Shown: positions 57,538 to 64,000 of the stretch, one piece after another
Layout: each line of letters begins with the position of its first letter
Numbering within the stretch: position 1 is the stretch's first letter
Assembly: GCA_028095005.1 (NCBI GenBank)
Contig: CM051461.1
Span: forward strand, 60,121,840 to 60,185,839
From: Rhynchospora pubera
Lineage: Eukaryota; Streptophyta; Magnoliopsida; Poales; Cyperaceae
Direction: 5' to 3'
Length of the DNA: 64,000 bases
The notes under the pieces: generated by a model
What the model was told of the DNA's origin: nothing
Databases searched by the model: none
Seen by the model: the letters and a program-made list of their open reading frames with translations, nothing else
Made by a program: the position numbers and the translations under genes

Positions 57538-58217
57538 GAGAAAGTTTAATATGCACTATAGTGCATAGGGCATTCCGTGCCCCACGGATTTTTTCGGAAA
57601 TATTTTTGTAAATTGACAAATCTAATTTAACCAATCTAATCTACGTATTGAAATCTCATACCAAACCAAAATTTACAATTTTTGAGATTTTATTACTATT
57701 TTTTTCGAATTTTTTAAAACATATCATTTTTAGAATGTTGTACTATTTACAATTTTCCAAAAATAGCATATTTTAAAAAATTCGAAAAAAATAGTAATAA
57801 AATCTAAAAAAATTGTAAAATTTGGTTTTCTATGGGTGTGTTTGGTATCATTATTGAATAAGTCTTATTCCGAATAAAGCTTATTCGGAATGAAACCAAA
57901 CACGTCCGGAATAAGCTTTATTCCGAATAAGGACTTATTCAAGGTCTTATTCTAATTCCATCTATATGGTGGAATTAGAATAAGGTCTTGAATAAGCCCT
58001 TATTCGGAATAAGGCTTATTCCGGACGCGTTTGGTTTCATCCCGAATAAGTCTTATTCGGAATAAGGCTTATTCTAACATTATACCAAACACACCCTGAG
58101 ATTCCAATATGTAGATTAGATTGATTAAATTAAATTTGTCAATTTACAAAAATATCTCCGAAAAAGTCTGCGGTGCACGGAATGCCCTATGCACTATAGT
58201 GCATATTAAACTTTTTC
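57538..58217. mobile_element. Mutator-type MITE (GAGAAAGTTTA family) with nested MITE
   Basis: Starts GAGAAAGTTTAATATGCAC and ends GCATATTAAACTTTTTC, with a perfect 9-bp duplication ATCTATTTT (57529-57537 and 58218-58226). Without the nested 263-bp element (57834-58096) it matches the copy at 14371-14692 through most of its length. The terminal CACTATAGTG palindrome is preserved at both ends. Confidence 0.9.
57834..58096. mobile_element. Hairpin MITE nested in the 57538-58217 element
   Basis: A 263-bp element with ends GGGTGTGTTTGGTAT and ATACCAAACACACCC. The interior is a multi-branched palindrome of TTATTCGGAATAAGGCTTAT words. The unoccupied site is the TTTCTATGAGATTTC segment near 14601 in the sister element. 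The duplication is short (2-3 bp) and imperfect. Confidence 0.82.
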
Positions 58218-58226
58218 ATCTATTTT

Positions 58227-60394
58227 TGATAGTTAATTCAATGATGGTGTCTGTTCAGACGATACCGGTCACATGCTAAACTGTACCAATTCCTAAATTT
58301 CGAAATATATAATGAAGATCAAGATTCTAAATTATATCTCATATTTATCGTCGAATCGAAAAACCTATAGACAACAAAAAAAAAATGTTAATGAACAAAA
58401 TTTTAAAACTGGCTCCTTTTGAACCAAAACAATTACAAAGTTTGTTGTCCTTTCAATCATCTGATCATCTTACACATTTTAAACGGACCCATTACTGGCC
58501 CAGGTCCAGTGGGCCCCAGGAGGAGGGAATCCAACGGAAGAAGCTCAAGCAGCCTCTTCTCTACTTTATATGTTATTATGTAGAAATTAATCATTGACCC
58601 AAACTCTTGTCAACTTATCGTCAAGTCGAAAGAATCAGCACTTGCAGTTTTAAAAAATTATCATTTGAGCTTGATCAACTTAAAAAGCACAATAGCATTA
58701 ATCCTAATAATTAGACCCAAACTGTCCCAAGTTTGGTGAGCCACAAATGAAGAGCGAGTCCAACAACACAAATACGAACATTAGGAAATTACAGATGATC
58801 AAAATTTAGGAAAATAGCGATAACTTTAGATAAGGATGTAAGATAAAAAGATAAGAAGATAAATCCTCCACAATTATGTCTTTATACTGTGTTCCACTTT
58901 CACAAGAAAATAACAGAGTTTGGTGACCGCTAGTAACGGAAACCATAAACCATACAAAAAGACAAACGAGTCAGTAACAAAATGTACCTTGGAGAGTTGC
59001 TTGTTTGCCAAATTTTGTAACGTCGAACACAAATAGACAAAAAAGAAAGTAAACTGGAATGATTTTGTTCACCTGGAGCAGTCGTTCATTTCAAACCTAT
59101 CCACAAATTTGGGTTACGTCGTCCGTAAATTTAGATTTATTATATCAACGAGGCGGAATGAAGAGTGAATTATATTCCAGTTTCTTATATAATCATATAA
59201 ATGTCTAAATTTGTTAAATGAAAAGACTAATTAGAACCGAAATTTGTATATCAAGAATTTATAATGGCTTTCAAATGTTCTCAAGTTTAAATTTAATACG
59301 CAGCAGTAGAATATATGAAAGAATGCCTTATGGGTTTTAGTTACTCAATATAATATGGTCATGATCAGAAAATGATTTGTTCTAGTTTATCATATGAGCA
59401 CATTTTCTATATAACATAATTGGAAAATATTTCACGCAATATAATAATGGCATTACTGCAAATTTAATTACAAGTGCAGATATTCCTTCACTGAATAAAC
59501 CTTCATATTGTTTTCCCTTGCAAGCTTCCAAACTTTTTGTTTTTTCCAAAACAAATAACTTGAGGAGAACCCACAATATTCATCCCCTCCATCATAAAAA
59601 GCTGCAAAACCATCGACTAAAATAAATGATTGTTTAGCCGTTAAAGTTATTTAACTTATAAAATAAGGATTTTTATTTTTGTTAGCCCACAGACTTTAAT
59701 TGTAAGAAAATAAAACGGAAAGTGAGTACTGGCCTTGAAAGCTATCCAAGTTAGGTGCAGTGATGCATGCACGACGTGTAAAAATGCCACATTGCCACGT
59801 GTATATGGGGTGGAGTATGTGGTGTTGTGTTTGCACTTTGTAGTTTGTAGTTTGTACTTTGTACAAGAGAGAAGTAGAGGCCGCCAGACCAAGAATCACT
59901 CTTTTCCCAGCGGCCCAAAATAAGTAACCCAACATGAAACGGTCTATGAAGGAGGCACAAAAATTATTAAAGTTTTCTTATAAATAAATATTAGACACGA
60001 GAAAAAACCTTCTCTCTTTCCCTCACTTTTACCCTTTCTTACTCTCCTTCCTAATCCCTCACCTCTCTCTCTCTACACTGACAAGTTTTTAAGGATCGGC
60101 TCGCGCCGAAGAGTGAGAGAAAAACAGTTCGAAGAGAATTTTCTCTTTGTATTTCAGAGGTAAGAATTGAGGAGAAAAGGAGAGAGACAAATAAGAAAAG
60201 AGCGATCCGCCGCCGACCCAAGTCGTCATTTCTGGTTTCTTGGTCGGACCAGATTGAAATTCCGACTAAAAATCCCATTTTGTCAGTACCCAATTCGTCA
60301 TAACTCATTTCTGGTTTGTTTCGCTTGTGTTTAGTTCCAATTCATCTCTCGATTGAACGAATTAGCGTTTTTTTAGTGTGATTTCTCTGTCGCC
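58227..60394. other. Spacer and 5' region of the nucleotidyltransferase gene
   Basis: 58227-59950 shows no gene. A short frame at 58385-58597 and overlapping frames at 59656-59960 have no domain support. 60000-60090 is a CT-rich leader-like tract, and about 300 bp of 5' UTR is likely before the start at 60395. Confidence 0.45.
59979..59986 (+). promoter_or_regulatory. Candidate TATA box of the nucleotidyltransferase gene
   Basis: TATAAATA lies about 25-40 bp upstream of a CT-rich tract that would fit the transcription start, and about 410 bp upstream of the start codon. It is the only strong TATA match in a suitable place. Confidence 0.4.
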
Positions 60395-63300
60395 ATGGGA
60401 GACCTTGAGCCATGGCCGGGCCATGCCAATGGAATTTTGTCGGAGCCTAACCCAGAGAGCTTGCTCAATCCATACCCGCCTAATCCTGATCTAACGACCA
60501 TTGATGAAGCCACGTGGCAACGGGCTGAGGAAGCTGCGCAAGAGGTCTTACGCCATATTCACCCAACTGTTGCTTCTGAGAAGAGTAGAATGGCTGTGGT
60601 GGAGTATGTGGACCACATTATCACAAAATACATTGGAACCGTGGTAATTTTTTTGAAAAAAATTCTTTATTTCAGTATTAATTGTAGCAGATGCTTGTTC
60701 GTATTTTCTTTTGCTGGAAAGTTTGTGAACTCTAGGTTAAGCTTTGATAGCCTTTTGGTTAGGCTTAGATAATGTTTATTTATATCCTTATCTATATGAT
60801 TATATATCCTTCAGTACTTTGTAGTTTTTGGTGGAATTTTAACTTTGGAAGAGCTTATGCAGCTCGTGGGTTTTTAGCATTAAGTATTAAAGTGAATTTA
60901 ATTTGTTGATTTTTTTTTTGTTAATCTGAAGATGAATTTGCATGATCCATACTCGTTCTTCAGAAGCTCACAGTATGAAAATTTGCATTGTTGAATTTAT
61001 GGATTTTGAATATTTTGTATGCAGTTAATAGTTAGAATAGACACTGTTCCAGAAATGTCAGTATGATTCATTTTGTTAGAGATGTTAAATACCTTGCCTG
61101 AAAACCCCACGGTGGTTTTTCATCACAGAATAACAAGATTGCTGTTTTGTATTTTGGGTATCAAATCGTTCGCAAATAATTATAATATGCTGGTTCCGAA
61201 AATTTTTTGGTATTTCCAATGCGGTCATCCTGTTCAAAACTAATGATTTTGCTTTGGAGATCCCAAACTGTCAGTATAAAGTGCAACAGTTGATAAAGAT
61301 GAATGTTTTTGTAATGAAATGATCAGAATACTGGCCGTGATACTAACAAGGGTGTGTGATTATTTATTGTTAGATTTTCTTTCATTATTTGTATTTTTAT
61401 ATTTTTATTTGAGGGGGTTGGAACTTTTGTTGTTGGGTGGCAAAGTTGTCAGGTAGGAGAGTAGACATGCGGATTATTGGTACTAACGCATTGAAACAAA
61501 GGGAAATTTGGGATTGTCAGTTGGAAGAAGAGGGTCCTTAGTTGTTGAAATGACTGGAATGCCCTTAGATTCATGCATTCCATAAGTTCATTGCTTCGGT
61601 CACAGGGGCAAAATGGTCAAAGGGAGTATCACGCAATCTAATTTTGCGTTATTGGACCATCCCGAAAAAGTCTAATGCAAAATGATCTAAGGGAGTATCA
61701 CGCAATCTACTTTTGCGTTATTGGAACATCCCGAAAAAATCTATTCATTACATGACTTGTACAAATTAACATTTTTTCAGAATAGATGGTGATACAGTCA
61801 CTTAGTTAGTTCTTTTTATGGAAAGATATTTTTGAATTTCTGATGAGTGAAGAAGAGATATTTTTCCATAAATATCTTAGTTCACATATAGGGAATTTCT
61901 GAATGTATGCATGTATGCAAATGTACTTGAACTTATACTTCTTAATTGATTAATTATGTTCTGAAATTTGCTCTCTCATTTTGCCTCACAAAATATGTTT
62001 TCTATATCATTAATTCTTTTATCTGATTATTATCTTTTCTTGTAGGTGTCACCATTTGGTTCAGTACCTCTTAAGACGTATCTTCCTGATGGGGATATAG
62101 ATCTGACAGCCCTGGTAGAGCCAAACTCAGAACATTTGTTGCCTGAAGATGTGTGGAGTGTTCTTGACATGGAGGAGAAAAATCCTTATGCTAAATTTGA
62201 GGTCAAGGATGTGCAACTCGTTCTTGCTGAGGTTTGTTTTTCATACTATTTCTTAATAGATATTATGATTCTGACTCCTGCTTCAGTAAAAATTACTGAA
62301 TTATGGAAGTTTCAAGTGGGAAAGTTTGGGGACAGAGGAATTCAGCATTACTGGTAGACATCATGAATTTAGAGAATATAAACTGAATTTCAAACTTAAA
62401 TGTAATTGGAACTGCGTCTCTTTCCGCAATTATCTCTTGCAAAGAATTGTGAACTAAAGATGGGCTGATTGAGAGAAAAGTGATTCAATATGTAACAGAT
62501 GAAGAATTGCAAAACAAAATTGGGCTTCTAAAGGTGTTAAGGAAGACTAAGCATTTTTTTTAAGTCACATTTTAGAATGGTCATTTTTCTATTTCTTGAT
62601 TATGTAGTTTTTGTTTTTGATAATTAACAAGGATTGGTACACTTTTTCCTTAAGATTTGTTAGATTTGCCCTTTTCTTTTAATAACAGGTGAAGCTTGTC
62701 AAGTGTCTTGTGCAAAATATTGTTGTTGATATTTCTTTTAATCAAGTAGGAGGTCTGTTCACTCTCTGCTTCCTTGAAGAGGTAGATTCATGACCTTTCC
62801 TTTCTTGTCCATTTTCCTTCACTCAGGTGTTTTATCTTCTAATATTTGACTTTTATGTAGGTGGATCTTTTGATAGGAAAAGATCACTTATTCAAACGTA
62901 GCATTATGCTAATAAAGTCATGGTGCTACTACGAGAGCCGAATCCTCGGGGCGCACCATGGTCTGATCTCGACATATGCTTTGGAAACACTTATCTTATA
63001 TATATTCCACCTTTTTCATAAGACCCTCGACTCTCCCCTAGCAGTAAACAAGTCTTTCATCTTTGATCTATCATCTATCTTTTCCCTTTTTAGTACTGAA
63101 TGGAATTATAGCAATAACTAATTTCAATAAAAACTTGAGGTCCACTCTTCCATCTTTTTATGTTCATTCATTTTACTTCTTGTAGGTTCTGTACCGGTTT
63201 TTGGATTACTACAGTAAATTTGATTGGGACAATCAGGGAATCAGTGTGCATGGACCCATATCTCTTTCATCCTTACCTGAAATAGCAGGTATGTAAAGCC

Positions 63301-64000
63301 AATGAATTTACTATTAAATTATAATGATTGTGTTATTTATTGTAACTATCGTATCTTATTTTGTCCATTATCATTATTGTCTGTAAATAAAAGCTGAAGC
63401 GCCAGAGATTCCTGCAAGTGACCTCCTAATACAAGAAGACTTTGTGAATCGATGTTTGGATCGGTACCAGGTAAAGATACCAAACAAACCTAATGACATC
63501 AGAGGTTTCTTCCGGAAGAATTTAAACATTGTCGACCCATTGAAACCGACAAACAATCTCGGGCGCAGTGTTAGCAGAGGTTAGTTTTTATATGTTTTTT
63601 ACTATTCTCTCCATCAATTAGCATCCTCAAACTTTTCAATTCGGCTCAACTAGCACCAATCTGGCTTCTGCCAGTTGAGCTCTTCCCTTAAGTTAACATC
63701 AATGCTGAATTAGTTCCCATTAGCCTAGATATTCTATTGTCAATGTATCTTCAGCATTGATCTTTCATAGCAATAATTCAACTCAATTTCTCTTTAAAAA
63801 AATATATCAGGTAACTTCTATAGGATACGCAGTGCATTTGTCTTTGGGGCCCGCAAGCTGGGGCAGATACTGAGTCTTCCTGCTGGTTCCATCCCTGACG
63901 AGGTAAACACCTTTTTTCGTAATACCCTCGAGCGCCATGGCTCTGGCGGGCCCCGCCCTGATGTTCCTGATCAAACCTCCAACTCTCCCTATGTCGATCT
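60395..64000 (+). CDS. Nucleotidyltransferase/PAP-OAS1 substrate-binding-domain protein, 3' end outside window
   Basis: Exons 60395-60643, 62046-62231, 62689-62781, 62861-63043, 63186-63288, 63394-63579 and 63811 to the edge give about 396 residues in one frame. The N-terminal part has the Pol-beta-type nucleotidyltransferase fold: FGSVPLKTYLPDGDIDLTAL with the DxD metal pair at about residues 98-100, and a third acidic position in VVDISF. The second part (KRSIMLIKSWCYYESRILG, HGLISTYALETL, LYRFLDYYSKFDW) is the PAP/OAS1 substrate-binding domain. This arrangement is found in a plant-specific family of poly(A)-polymerase/terminal-transferase-like proteins of unknown substrate. Full-length members continue well beyond this point. 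The start lies in a good context (GCCATGGG). GTAAAC at 63903 looks like a donor but the frame continues (NTLERHGSGGPRPDV), so the last exon reaches the window edge. Confidence 0.9.

Noticed and set aside
63903..64000. Splice donor GTAAAC at 63903 ending the last visible exon of the nucleotidyltransferase gene
   Set aside because: The frame stays open to the edge and encodes family-like sequence (NTLERHGSGGPRPDV), so this is exon and not intron.
1..64000. tRNA, rRNA or other structured RNA genes
   Set aside because: No tRNA-like A/B box pair with cloverleaf potential and no rRNA segment was recognised by eye. A covariance-model scan would be decisive.

Overview
The window is nuclear DNA of a flowering plant, most likely a eudicot. 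It is AT-rich, and its four host genes are intron-split and encode proteins with close matches to known plant families. The long spaces between them are filled with plant transposable elements. The species cannot be named from the sequence.

Host genes: (1) a CAD1-type MACPF-domain protein on the + strand (9978-13592, 7 coding exons), a presumed regulator of immunity and cell death; (2) a Raf-like (TKL-group) protein kinase on the - strand (25181-22077, 6 exons); (3) a GlcAT14-type family-14 glycosyltransferase on the - strand (49208-46698, 5 exons), a Golgi enzyme expected to glucuronidate arabinogalactan proteins; (4) the 5' part of a nucleotidyltransferase/PAP-OAS1 substrate-binding-domain protein on the + strand (60395 to beyond the right edge). 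They look like independent genes. Nothing indicates a shared pathway.

Mobile layer: a defective Ty1/copia element fills 1-5707 (- strand, 5' LTR at 5490-5707). Its integrase is interrupted by an 883-bp hAT-type element with a perfect 8-bp target duplication, and its gag region is replaced by non-coding DNA full of a short palindromic motif. A 5.77-kb CACTA element (37425-43195, target duplication CTT) has no visible transposase but carries two open genes resembling plant LINE ORF1/DUF4283 proteins. It appears to be built from two fused units. Around these are many non-autonomous elements whose ends and target duplications can be read directly: Mutator-type MITEs with 9-bp duplications (several sharing one core), hAT-type elements with 8-bp duplications, small G-T-rich-ended MITEs with 3-bp duplications, a 2.2-kb foldback with two further elements nested in it, and short retroposed tails with 14-16-bp duplications.

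The best candidates for something new are the two-gene composite CACTA, the C-terminal coding tail it shares with a LINE remnant 12 kb away, a probable GC-AG intron in the CAD1 gene, and the nested foldback near 54.6-56.8 kb.
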